Assembly (NCBI RefSeq): GCF_016757735.1
Contig: NZ_CP068439.1
Coordinates: 1,364,001 to 1,428,000 of the forward strand
Origin: Aequorivita iocasae
Lineage (GTDB): Bacteria > Bacteroidota > Bacteroidia > Flavobacteriales > Flavobacteriaceae
Direction: 5' to 3'
DNA: 64,000 nt
Part shown: piece by piece, positions 38,801 to 45,876 of the stretch
Layout: each line of letters opens with the position of its first letter
How positions within the stretch are numbered: the stretch's first letter is position 1
Translations under genes and position numbers: made by a program
The notes under the pieces: generated by a model
What the model was told of the DNA's origin: nothing
The model's database searches: none
What the model saw: only the letters and a program-made list of their open reading frames with translations

Positions 38801-40105
38801 AAAATTCAATTCAACTATCAAGAAAATAACGGTATTTACCTTCCCGGTTACTTGCCTTCCATCGGTTTTATAGGAACGCTTAAACCAACTACAGGCTTTG
38901 TTTTCGGAAGTCAGGCAGAAGTGCGGGAATTAGCAGCCAGAAAAGGATGGCTAACGCTTTATCCAGAATTTAACGAACAATACACTGAAGTAGAAAGCCG
39001 CCAAATGGATATTCAAGCCAATCTGGAGCCTATAAATGATTTAACCATCGATATAAACGGAAGTAGAATTTATTCTGAAAACTACACAGAAAACTATATT
39101 GTAGAAAATGGATTATACAATTCATTAACGCCCACAACCTTTGGAAACTTTAATATTTCAACGGTTTTGATTAAAACGGCTTTTGCCACTAGCGATGAAA
39201 ACAGTTCTGCGGCTTTTGATGATTTCCGAAGTAACCGTTTAACAATAGCAAACAGACTTGCTGAGGAATACTACCAGGGAAGACCATTTGAGCGAACCGC
39301 CGATGGTTATCCAGTTGGGTTCGGTAGAAATAGTCAAGATGTATTGTTGCCCTCATTTCTTGCTGCTTACAAAGGAAGCGATGCTTCAAAGGAAAAAACT
39401 GGTATTTTAAGGGATATTCCGCTTCCAAACTGGGATATAAAATACACTGGCCTTATGAACATCCCTTGGTTTAAGAAAAACTTCAAGCGTTTTTCACTTA
39501 CCCATGGCTATAGAGCTTCCTATACGGTAAACCAATTCCAGTCAAATCTTGATTACGATCCAAATGATCCTGAAGCAGTGGATCAGGCAGGAAATTTTAA
39601 GGCAAAGACACTTCTTACAAATGTAAACTTGACCGAACAGTTTTCGCCTTTGCTACGTATGGATTTTGAGATGAACAATTCAGTAAAGATTTTGGCTGAA
39701 ATGCGAAAGGACCGTGCGCTATCATTGAGTTTTGCTAACAACCTGCTAACGGAAATAAAAGGGAATGAATACATTATTGGTCTAGGATACCGCATAAAGG
39801 ATCTTCGTATTGCTACTAATTTTGGTGGAAAAAAATCTGTTATTACAAGTGATTTGAACTTTAAGGTAGATCTTTCCCGAAGAGATAATATAACCATAAT
39901 TAGGTATCTGGACATTGATAACAATCAGACTACAGCCGGCCAGACCATTTACGGGGCACAATTGTCTATTGATTATGCATTGAGCAAGAACCTTACAGCC
40001 CTGTTCTATTATGATCATACCTTCTCGGAATATGCTATTTCAACAGCATTTCCGCAAACAACAATTAGAAGTGGATTCACTCTTCGCTATAACTTTGGAA
40101 ATTAA
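32861..40105 (+). CDS. sprA: SprA, type IX secretion system outer-membrane translocon / gliding motility protein
   Basis: The 2414-residue product matches SprA, the giant outer-membrane beta-barrel through which type IX cargo passes. A signal peptide ends near ALAQ, followed by YDPITDRYIYTQTLGSFNITYP and many beta-strand segments ending in an aromatic outer-membrane terminus (GFTLRYNFGN). The only usable start that keeps the signal peptide is TTG at 32861, because the frame directly upstream is ruvA itself. A low-complexity Lys/Gly/Ser/Glu stretch at residues about 1891-1968 is probably an extramembrane loop. Other type IX genes are not in this window. Confidence 0.95.
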   Translation: MKAKNYVYKGGFFKLLAIISFIFIGNAALAQDSTAVGNEMGRMDLPTPISIQDLYTYDPITDRYIYTQTLGSFNITYPIILTPQEYQRLIQEEQMKAYFKEKIDAADGRKEGSEEQQKNLLPTFYVNSNFFESIFGGNTIEVIPQGSVEMDLGLLYTKQDNPQYSPRNRSNFSFDFDQRISLSLLAKVGTRLQVTANYDTESTFDFQNQIKLEYTPTEDDIIQKIEVGNVSMPLNSSLIQGAQSLFGVKTQLQFGNTTITGVFSEQKSETRTVTAEGGATITDFELFALDYDDNRHFFLAHYFRDNYDRALELYPFINSNVQVTRMEVWITNRTSRTENVRNIVALQDIGESDPTNIGLTVPPGGFINATRSAYPDNGNNDFNPFGINGGAQTLLNPAIRDVATVRQGFTGVQVSEGTDYVTLENARRLDPGEYTLNSQLGYISLNQRLTNDEVLAVSYQFTVNGKVYQVGEFSNDGVEANGGTPGGGNNPPGGEATLAQNLVVKLLKSSITNVQEPVWDLMMKNIYPIGAYQLEKEDFNLNIFYTDPSPLNYIEKVQGGPDLPEDVEDEILLKVFNLDRLNFNNDPVQGGDGFFDFLPGITVDAQNGRIIFTTVEPFGKHLFDELNVPAAPANYNIPASYNANQEKYVFRTLYTGTKTQAEQQESEKNKFQLKGSYKSTGADGIPIGAFNIPQGSVTVTAGGRTLVEGVDYTVNYQLGRVQILDPALLNSNIPISVSTENNSLFGQQSKRFTGLNIEHKFSDKFLIGATYLNLNERPLTQKSSYGVEPINNSIYGINLNYSTEVPFLTRLVNKLPNIDTDVESNISLRGEFAYLKPGAPKVSDFDGKTTVYVDDFEASQTGNDISAPSSWFLASTPIGFGGQVANDNLSYNYNRAKLAWYTIDPIFYSSQRPGGINDEDLSSPFARRVFRDEIFPNQDIVQGQTQALFTLDLAYYPSTRGEYNYNPAAAGTNNLPNPENNFGGIMRQLTTTDFEQSNVEYIQFWVMDPFIYEENDGNPGGTINFNLGSISEDVLKDGRKQYENGLPEDGGTANTTTTAWGKVPTNQSLVYTFDTQGQERINQDVGYDGLDNASESAQFPAFAGLPDPANDDYQYFLQGEGNILDRYLKYNGTQGNSPVEVTNTNRGSTAQPDVEDINRDNTMNTIDSYFEYNVPVYPGMSRENNEFITDVKELEVTTQNNNVIPVRWVQFKIPISKPDQAVNGISDYRSIRFMRLFLSQFTENTVLRFGTMELVRGDYRRFQQTLDITGEDPSQDDTVFEVEAVSIEENENREPIPYRLPPGLQREELNNNNNIIRENEQSISLRVCGLEPNDGRSVYKNFNVDMRQYKNLEMFIHAESLQNETGLSDGQLVAFMRLGNDLTNNYYEIQIPLNPTNFGATSAEEIWPLANRLNLPLELLQQVKTRVLGDSGIDPTEVTFFNQSELDGGDTGGENELRIGIKGNPSFGNVRTIMLGLRNASSNDICGEVWFNELRMSELNNEGGWAAVVSMDANLADFATISATGKKSTIGFGSLEQGPNQRSREDLQQYDVVTNVNLGQLMPKKWGIQLPFNYGRSEELITPQYDPEFQDIELETRLDNTEDQDEKDAIKEQAVDYTKRQSVNFIGVRKERTGEGKPQVYDVENFTGSFSYNQTDHHDFEVEDALEQNVRAGATYNYNFNAKPVEPFKKNDSLFRGKYWQFLKDINFNYLPTNISVSSNITRQYNEQKFREINLLPGNIGLPTLYQRNFLFDWQYTINHNLTKSLRFNFTSSNNRVVNNYVDDEGFVNNEIGVWDGFFDVGEPNQHFQSLQLNYDLPFSKFPFLKFVRATYSYTGDYQWQASSDLFNEIPIQLSDGTTNTYNLGNSIQNASTHQINSSIDMNGFYRYIGLTKIKKSKPRNSAGGESRSGSGTGDEKSGGEEKKSAREGKLEEKENGELSGGKNNSPNVLGRGAGAGAEDGLNAGDKAINTVIGFATMLRKIQFNYQENNGIYLPGYLPSIGFIGTLKPTTGFVFGSQAEVRELAARKGWLTLYPEFNEQYTEVESRQMDIQANLEPINDLTIDINGSRIYSENYTENYIVENGLYNSLTPTTFGNFNISTVLIKTAFATSDENSSAAFDDFRSNRLTIANRLAEEYYQGRPFERTADGYPVGFGRNSQDVLLPSFLAAYKGSDASKEKTGILRDIPLPNWDIKYTGLMNIPWFKKNFKRFSLTHGYRASYTVNQFQSNLDYDPNDPEAVDQAGNFKAKTLLTNVNLTEQFSPLLRMDFEMNNSVKILAEMRKDRALSLSFANNLLTEIKGNEYIIGLGYRIKDLRIATNFGGKKSVITSDLNFKVDLSRRDNITIIRYLDIDNNQTTAGQTIYGAQLSIDYALSKNLTALFYYDHTFSEYAISTAFPQTTIRSGFTLRYNFGN

Positions 40106-40127
40106 GAACCTTTATATTTATTGACTT

Positions 40128-40508
40128 ATGAATGTACCATCAAATTTAAAATATACAAAAGACCACGAGTGGGTAAAAATTGACGGCGACATAGCCACCA
40201 TTGGAGTAACTGACTTTGCTCAAAGTGAACTTGGAGACATCGTTTATGTAGAAGTAGAAACAGTGGGCGATACTTTGGAGAAAGAAGAAGTTTTTGGTAC
40301 TGTTGAAGCCGTAAAAACAGTTTCTGATCTTTTTCTGCCACTTTCTGGAGAAATAATCGAATTCAATGACAGTTTGGAATCCGAACCTGAAAAAGTAAAT
40401 ACAGATGCCTATGGTGAAGGCTGGATGATAAAGATGAAAATATCCAACCCAGATGAAATAGCTGAACTCTTGGACGATGCCGCATATAAAGCGCTTATTG
40501 CGGGCTAA
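40128..40508 (+). CDS. gcvH: glycine cleavage system H protein
   Basis: The 126-residue protein is a complete GcvH. It starts [37 protein letters not shown] and has the lipoylated lysine Lys63 in [12 protein letters not shown]. The carrier shuttles the aminomethyl group between the P, T and L proteins in glycine oxidation. The gene lies 22 bp after sprA and its end overlaps the VanZ-like gene by 32 bp. The other glycine cleavage genes are not adjacent. Confidence 0.97.
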   Translation: MNVPSNLKYTKDHEWVKIDGDIATIGVTDFAQSELGDIVYVEVETVGDTLEKEEVFGTVEAVKTVSDLFLPLSGEIIEFNDSLESEPEKVNTDAYGEGWMIKMKISNPDEIAELLDDAAYKALIAG

Positions 40509-40872
40509 AAACCTGTTGATTCTTGCAGTACTGTACAGTTGCGTAATATCTGTTCTTTTTTTTGTTTCTAATCCAACATTGCCGAAAATAGAATTTTCGG
40601 GAATAGATAAAATTGTCCATAGCACCATACACTTTATTCTTATAAATCTGTGGCTGCTCTTTATATATTTTAAAAATGGGTTCTTAATAAAAACCAGATG
40701 GATATTAATCCTTCTATTTTCAATACTTCTTTATGGCATAGTAATTGAGATATTGCAAGACCAGTTTACGGTTTCTCGAAAGGCAGATATACTCGATGTA
40801 GCTGCAAACTTTACAGGGTCATTGCTCGGAATCTTTTTTTTCAAAAACATAAAAAAATATTTAAATGCTTAA
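40477..40872 (+). CDS. VanZ-like small membrane protein
   Basis: The 131-residue protein has four predicted transmembrane helices and the VanZ-like signature: an [16 protein letters not shown] segment with D and H near the second helix, and [22 protein letters not shown] near the end. Function in the family is poorly defined, apart from glycopeptide tolerance in enterococci. The ATG at 40477 makes it overlap gcvH by 32 bp; an in-frame TTG at 40498 would shorten the overlap. Coupling to gcvH looks organisational rather than functional. Confidence 0.8.
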   Translation: MPHIKRLLRAKNLLILAVLYSCVISVLFFVSNPTLPKIEFSGIDKIVHSTIHFILINLWLLFIYFKNGFLIKTRWILILLFSILLYGIVIEILQDQFTVSRKADILDVAANFTGSLLGIFFFKNIKKYLNA

Positions 40873-40938
40873 AATTTCAATTAAGTTTTAAATTGAATGA
40901 TAATTTCTATATTTTAGCAACACGTTAAACCCACTATT

Positions 40939-41661
40939 ATGGAACCCAAAAAAAATCCAAAAGCAGATGTAAGCCGCAGGAGCATGCTTTTCTTCCAGCT
41001 CGGAATGGTTGTAATGCTTTTCTTGGCCTGGCAGGCAATTGAATGGAAAACCTATGATAAATCCGATAATGATTACGGAAAACTTGATGTAGGTGATGAA
41101 CTTGAGGAAGAAATTCCAATCACCCAACAATTAACACCGCCACCGCCACCGCCACCGCCGCCACCAGCGCCTGAAGTTATTGAGGTAATGGAAGATGAAG
41201 TGGAAGAGGAAGAAACCGTAATAAAATCTACCGAAACCAATCAAGAAGAAAAGATTGTAGAGGTTAAGGAAATTAAAGAAGAAGTAGTTGAAGAAGAAAT
41301 TGCTGATGTTCCCTTTGCTGTAATTGAAAACGTGCCTATCTATCCCGGCTGTGAAAAAGAAAATGGGAACGATGCCAAAAAGAAATGCATGTCTTCTAAA
41401 ATTAGCGAATTCATCAATAAAAAATTTAATAGTGACCTTGCCTCAGATTTAGGTCTGGAAGGAAGACAACGGATTGCGGTTCAATTTAAGATTGACAAAA
41501 ACGGAAGAGTTACGGATGTTCGTGCGCGTGCGCCACACCCAAGACTTGAAAAAGAAGCAATGGAGGTTGTAAGCTCATTGCCAAATATGACCCCAGGAAA
41601 ACAACGTGGAAAACCAGTGGGTGTACTTTATTCGCTTCCAATAGTGTTTGATATCCAATAA
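40939..41661 (+). CDS. TonB-type energy transducer
   Basis: The 240-residue protein has a cytoplasmic basic N-terminus, one membrane helix (about residues 17-34), and a run of ten prolines (near 67-76) followed by a Glu/Val-rich linker. A TonB C-terminal domain follows (VPIYPGCEKENG... IAVQFKIDKNGRVTDV... VVSSLPNMTPGKQRGKPVGVLYSLPIVFDIQ). The YPGCE...C pair of cysteines is typical of Bacteroidota TonB domains. It would link the proton-driven ExbBD motor to TonB-dependent receptors. No exbB or exbD is adjacent. A terminator follows. Confidence 0.88.
   Translation: MEPKKNPKADVSRRSMLFFQLGMVVMLFLAWQAIEWKTYDKSDNDYGKLDVGDELEEEIPITQQLTPPPPPPPPPPAPEVIEVMEDEVEEEETVIKSTETNQEEKIVEVKEIKEEVVEEEIADVPFAVIENVPIYPGCEKENGNDAKKKCMSSKISEFINKKFNSDLASDLGLEGRQRIAVQFKIDKNGRVTDVRARAPHPRLEKEAMEVVSSLPNMTPGKQRGKPVGVLYSLPIVFDIQ
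41135..41166 (+). repeat. CCACCG-type microsatellite encoding polyproline
   Basis: Tandem ACCGCC/CCGCCA units encode the proline run of the TonB-like protein. The unit is a multiple of three, so slippage would change linker length without breaking the frame. Confidence 0.8.
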
Positions 41662-41681
41662 AAAAATATTTTAAATTTTAA

Positions 41682-41715
41682 AACCCCGTCCTTACCACAG
41701 TAAAGACGGGGTTTT
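41682..41715 (+). terminator. terminator after the first TonB gene
   Basis: AACCCCGTC (41682-41690) pairs with GACGGGGTT (41705-41713), with inner TTA/TAA pairing and a run of T. It separates the first TonB gene from the second, so the second needs its own promoter. Confidence 0.88.
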
Positions 41716-41775
41716 GTGCGTTTTGGCATAACAGTTGTGTTTTATAAAGTGTTAACCTTTTAAAACACATACATT

Positions 41776-42552
41776 ATGAAAACAACTGTAGAGAATACCC
41801 GAAACAAAAGAGCTGAAAAAAAACAAACAAACATTAATTGGAATTCACGTTTGTTTTTTCAAATAGGCGTTATCGTTAGTTTGCTTATCGTTTTTTTCAT
41901 AATGCAAGCTGATTTTAAAATTAGAACCTATCAAACCGCTGCAAATGAAACTTTTGTAATGCAGGAGCTTCCATTTCATGATTATGAAATTGATTTAGAA
42001 AAACCGAAGCAGGTTGAGCCCAAAAAAGAACTTCCGCAAAAAAGAGAGCCTATAGCAAAAGTGAAAAGTAATACTTTCGATGTAAAACCAAATACCGATC
42101 CAATAATAGAAAATTCTATTGCATCTACTGAAATCCCTACTGTAGATCCACCCATTGCGCCTACGGTTAGTGCTCCAACTACAGATTCAAATAAACCAAG
42201 AACAGTTGCAAACGTTGAATTCGTTCCTATCTTTCCGGGTTGTGAAAATGAGGGTTCTAATTCGGAAAAAATAGCGTGTATGTCTTCAAAAATCAATTCG
42301 TTCATACAGAAAAATTTCAGACAACAAGTACTCGAAGATTTAAAAACAAATGAAGCGCACAGAATCTATGTAAATTTTAAAATTGACGCCAATGGTTATG
42401 TTACTGATGTAGTTGCTACTTCACGAGACGTAAACCTAAAAAAAGAGGGGCAGCGTGTAATAAATATGTTGCCCCCAATGAAACCGGGCAGACAGGGCAA
42501 TAAAAATGTAGAAGTGCTCTACACCGTGCCAATTGTTTTCAATATCAAGTAA
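41776..42552 (+). CDS. TonB-like protein, paralogue of the preceding gene
   Basis: The 258-residue protein has a basic N-terminus (RNKRAEKKQTN), one membrane helix (about 27-45), a periplasmic linker with a few proline pairs but no long proline run, and a TonB C-terminal domain (VPIFPGCENEGSNSEKIACMSSKINSFIQKNF... VLYTVPIVFNIK). It is clearly a duplicate of the gene before it: CMSSKI, the Cys pair and the last 15 residues align by eye. It is bounded by terminators on both sides. The TonB role is inferred; the partner receptor is unknown. Confidence 0.85.
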   Translation: MKTTVENTRNKRAEKKQTNINWNSRLFFQIGVIVSLLIVFFIMQADFKIRTYQTAANETFVMQELPFHDYEIDLEKPKQVEPKKELPQKREPIAKVKSNTFDVKPNTDPIIENSIASTEIPTVDPPIAPTVSAPTTDSNKPRTVANVEFVPIFPGCENEGSNSEKIACMSSKINSFIQKNFRQQVLEDLKTNEAHRIYVNFKIDANGYVTDVVATSRDVNLKKEGQRVINMLPPMKPGRQGNKNVEVLYTVPIVFNIK

Positions 42553-42572
42553 TGTCCCATTTTTTAAAATTC

Positions 42573-42602
42573 AAAGCTCCCTTTAAAATGGGGGCTTTTT
42601 TT
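42573..42602 (+). terminator. terminator after the second TonB gene
   Basis: AAAGCTCCC (42573-42581) pairs with GGGGGCTTT (42590-42598) with one G-U wobble and an eight-base loop, then TTTT. It lies inside a longer open frame that begins at 42552, which argues against translation starting there. Confidence 0.85.
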
Positions 42603-42656
42603 GATTTCGGTCATTATAAAAAAACTGTATCTTTCGGAATTAAACAAGCAGACGTG

Positions 42657-44747
42657 ATGAAGCAGTTTCTATTTCTTTTTATTTTCGGTTTCTCCATAGT
42701 TTCTTTAGCACAAACTCCTTCAGCGCAATATGAGAAATATCCGGTTTTTGACCAATGCAAAAGTGTTGATCTTGATGCGCTGGAAAATTGTTTTAAAAAT
42801 ACTCTGCAACAATTCATATTTGAAAATTTTAAGGTGCCCGAAATAGTTTTTTCTGAAAACTATAAAGGAAATGTTAATGTACTTTTTGAGGTTACCAAAG
42901 AAGGAAAATTCAAGGTGCTATATGTAGATGGAATATATAAAGAATTAAAAACCGAAGCTAGAAGGGTTTTTGAATTGCTTCCTGAGATAGTACCCGCAAC
43001 CTATAATGGCATACCGGCCTACGTACAGTTTACCTTTCCTATTGCCATTCCATTAGTTCCTCCCGGCGAAACAATTATGCAAGCTACTGAGGTTAGCAAG
43101 GAAAATGACAGGGAACTGTTAGCCACAGAATATGATGCTATTGAAAATCTGCCTTATAAAAATGAAGAATACCGAAGCAATATCAATATTCCACTTTCAC
43201 ATCATAATTACAGCTTATTTGATCCAGCACTAAACCGCGTAGGTCTAAATAACCATACGGCTCAAAAGCCATATATCTATTCTGAAGTCAATAAATATTA
43301 CGATTTTGAGAATGCCAATAAAGAAATTTTAAAAAACAAAAACTCATGGTTTGGGCGCAAGCTTTGGAACGAGCATTTCATAACCATTAAGGGGAAGGAT
43401 TATTGGTTAACGCTGGACCCGGGGGTGGATCTTCAAGCGGGAAAGGATTTTGACGCAGATATAGATACCTATAATAATACACGCTTAGTGTATACGCAAG
43501 GAGGAATCGGCAAGCAGATTGGTTTTTTTGGGGTTATTTATGAAAGCCAAGGCCGTTTTGCAGGTTACTTTAACCGGTATGCAGAATCTATACGTCCAGA
43601 CGGTGGGAATCCCGCTATAATCCCCGGGCGAGGGATTGCAAAAGGTTTTAAGTCAGATTCCTATGACTATCCTATAGCTACAGGCCACATTTCTTATACA
43701 CCTTCAAACTATTTCAATATCCAATTCGGCCACGGTAAAACATTTTTGGGAGATGGTTACCGCTCATTATTAACAAGTGATAATGCAAGCCCATATCCAT
43801 TCTTCAAAATAAATACTACTTTTTGGAAACTGAAATACACAAACACATGGATGTCCCTGCGCGATGTGCGCCCCGAGGTTACCGAAGATGGCTCCTTCCG
43901 AACAAAGTATATTGCCAATCATTATTTAAGCTATAACATCACTAAAAGACTGAATATCGGACTTTTCGAATCCGTTATTTGGCAGAACGATAACGGCCGC
44001 GGTTTTGATGTAAATTACCTAAACCCAATTATTTTTTATCGCGCCATAGAATTTTCTACCGGCTCCCGTGGTGGAAATGCATTGATTGGCCTAAGTACTA
44101 AATACAAAGTAAATGATAGGATTAATCTTTATGGACAGCTTATTGTCGATGAATTTTCTTCCAGTGATATTTTTGGAGGAAATGGGAGCTATAAAAACAA
44201 GATTGGGTATCAATTGGGCTTAAAATATTACAATGCCTTTGGATTAAAAAATCTGTATTTACAAACAGAGTACAATAGAGTGCGCCCCTATACATATTCC
44301 CACAATACTGTCGTGCTAAATTATGGTCACAACAATCAGTCTATGGCACATACACTGGGGGCTAATTTTTCTGAATTTATAGGAATAGCACGTTACCAAA
44401 AGGGAAGAATTTATGGCGACGCAAAGTTTATTGTCGCAAAACGGGGGTTTGAATTCAATACACCGGAAGATTCTTTTTTTTACGGAGGGGATATTTATGG
44501 AACTGAGGACGATCGCATTTCAGATAACGGAAACGAATTGGCCCAAGGAAATACTACCGATTTCTTTCACGCTGAAATTCAAGCAGGTTATGTAATAAAT
44601 CCTGCAACAAATTTAAAAATTTACGGAAGTTTTATATTCAGAAGCTTTGATCCCAAAATTAATACGCAAACGGTATTTGAAAACCAAACAACCTGGATTA
44701 ATTTTGGAATAAGAACAGATTTATTTAATTGGTATTATGATTTTTAG
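42657..44747 (+). CDS. remB: RemB-like / Wzi-family outer-membrane protein with TonB-like N-terminal domain
   Basis: I chose ATG 42657 because it gives a clean signal peptide (ends near SLAQ); an earlier in-frame ATG at 42552 would translate through a terminator. The 696-residue product first shows a TonB C-terminal-like domain (YPVFDQCKSVDLDALENCF... NVLFEVTKEGKFKVLYVDG... ELLPEIVPATYNG). Next come alternating hydrophobic and aromatic strands like a Wzi outer-membrane barrel (YTPSNYFNIQFGHGKTFLGDGYRS) ending in WYYDF. This architecture matches what is annotated as gliding protein RemB in flavobacteria. It would face the periplasm with the first domain and span the outer membrane with the second. 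Symbol by resemblance only. Confidence 0.65.
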   Translation: MKQFLFLFIFGFSIVSLAQTPSAQYEKYPVFDQCKSVDLDALENCFKNTLQQFIFENFKVPEIVFSENYKGNVNVLFEVTKEGKFKVLYVDGIYKELKTEARRVFELLPEIVPATYNGIPAYVQFTFPIAIPLVPPGETIMQATEVSKENDRELLATEYDAIENLPYKNEEYRSNINIPLSHHNYSLFDPALNRVGLNNHTAQKPYIYSEVNKYYDFENANKEILKNKNSWFGRKLWNEHFITIKGKDYWLTLDPGVDLQAGKDFDADIDTYNNTRLVYTQGGIGKQIGFFGVIYESQGRFAGYFNRYAESIRPDGGNPAIIPGRGIAKGFKSDSYDYPIATGHISYTPSNYFNIQFGHGKTFLGDGYRSLLTSDNASPYPFFKINTTFWKLKYTNTWMSLRDVRPEVTEDGSFRTKYIANHYLSYNITKRLNIGLFESVIWQNDNGRGFDVNYLNPIIFYRAIEFSTGSRGGNALIGLSTKYKVNDRINLYGQLIVDEFSSSDIFGGNGSYKNKIGYQLGLKYYNAFGLKNLYLQTEYNRVRPYTYSHNTVVLNYGHNNQSMAHTLGANFSEFIGIARYQKGRIYGDAKFIVAKRGFEFNTPEDSFFYGGDIYGTEDDRISDNGNELAQGNTTDFFHAEIQAGYVINPATNLKIYGSFIFRSFDPKINTQTVFENQTTWINFGIRTDLFNWYYDF

Positions 44748-44767
44748 ATTGTAATACGGGCTTTGTA

Positions 44768-45751
44768 TTAGTTTTTTTGTTTCTCGTTTCGTTCTCTTTT
44801 CATTTGTTCTATCTTTTCTAGGGCTTTTCGGTTCTTTTCGTCATTGTCCTCAATATAGCTTCGCTCTTTGGCTACTTCATTATAAAGCATTTTTAAATAG
44901 GCTTCCGTAGTTATAAAGCCATTGCCGTAACCTTCGTTATCGTAGAGTTGGGTGATATCCTTCATTTGTGATATCTCTTCCTCCGTCTTTTTATTGATGT
45001 ATTGTACAGTTACCTTTTTGTAAGTGTTGGTTAGCATATCTATCGTCTTTTGAAGATCGCTATAACTGCCAATCTCTCCGTGGCCGGGAATAATTTTTGT
45101 TTCTTCATTAATAAGTAACTTGGCCTTTTCAAGCGCATTGATTACGCCCATGATGCTGCCTCCATTTGCAGTGTCGATGTATGGGTATTTTCCATTAAAG
45201 AAAACATCGCCTGTATGCAATACGTTACTTTTGGTAAAATAGACCAATGCATCGCCATCAGTATGTGCATTATGGACATGAAAAACATAAATTTTCTCGC
45301 CATTGTAATAAAATGTCATGTCTTCGGAAAAGGTAACCATGGGGAGTATCTCTTGAGGAATCTTTTTCTTTTCATTTTCTATCATCTCTTGCAGCCTAAC
45401 CCGTACATTATCATGTGAGAAAATTACAGTGCCCGCCTCGGCCAAAACGGCATTTGCTCCAGTATGGTCAGCATGAAAATGTGTGTTCACTAAAAACTGG
45501 ACAGGTTTTTCGCTAACGGTTTTAATTTCTTCCTGGATTTGCTCAATATGTTCTGCAAACTGATCATCTATCATAAATATACCATCATTGCCAAAACTTA
45601 AGCCAATATTACCCCCCTTGCCCTGCAGCATGTAGATTTTGTTGTTTACTTTAATGAGTTTTGTATTTATCTTTTGCCCAGTATCACTTTGAGAAAAGGC
45701 CATTGAAAACGAAAATAATAAGACCGCTGCTGTAAATAATTTTGAAAACAT
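44768..45751 (-). CDS. secreted metallo-beta-lactamase-fold hydrolase
   Basis: The 327-residue product has a signal peptide (ends near AFSQ) and an MBL domain with the zinc motif HFHADH (H91, H93, D95, H96), a later HTGDVFF and IPGHGE. The pattern is like the periplasmic MBL-fold enzymes near subclass B1 or the quinoprotein relay group, but beta-lactamase activity cannot be assumed. The last 80 residues are charged and helical (YIEDNDEKNRKALEKIEQMKRERNEK). It is a single gene convergent with remB and divergent from cyoE. Substrate unknown. Confidence 0.85.
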   Translation of the reverse strand: MFSKLFTAAVLLFSFSMAFSQSDTGQKINTKLIKVNNKIYMLQGKGGNIGLSFGNDGIFMIDDQFAEHIEQIQEEIKTVSEKPVQFLVNTHFHADHTGANAVLAEAGTVIFSHDNVRVRLQEMIENEKKKIPQEILPMVTFSEDMTFYYNGEKIYVFHVHNAHTDGDALVYFTKSNVLHTGDVFFNGKYPYIDTANGGSIMGVINALEKAKLLINEETKIIPGHGEIGSYSDLQKTIDMLTNTYKKVTVQYINKKTEEEISQMKDITQLYDNEGYGNGFITTEAYLKMLYNEVAKERSYIEDNDEKNRKALEKIEQMKRERNEKQKN

Positions 45752-45825
45752 GTTTTTTTGAATTTTAAAAGAGGTTGAAATTACTAAAAATGCTGAAATA
45801 ATGCTATAAGATTATTGATAATATA

Positions 45826-45856
45826 TTGCGGAAAAAATACAGGAAGCGTATCTTTG
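45826..45856 (+). promoter_or_regulatory. promoter of cyoE: TTG-N20-TATCTTTG
   Basis: TTG at 45826-45828 and TATCTTTG at 45849-45856 are separated by 20 bases, the best two-part Bacteroidota promoter in the window. It overlaps a possible upstream extension of the cyoE frame, so that extension is probably not translated. Confidence 0.7.
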
Positions 45857-45876
45857 CGCAGCCTAAAAAAAAGAGC

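Noticed and set aside
41135-41166. Short tandem repeat as a CRISPR or phase-variable switch
   Set aside because: No spacers, and the unit of six keeps the reading frame, so it is only a polyproline-coding repeat.
45826-45876. TTG 45826 as the start of cyoE
   Set aside because: This TTG fits the -33 promoter element, with TATCTTTG 20 bases on. Translation would have to begin inside the promoter.
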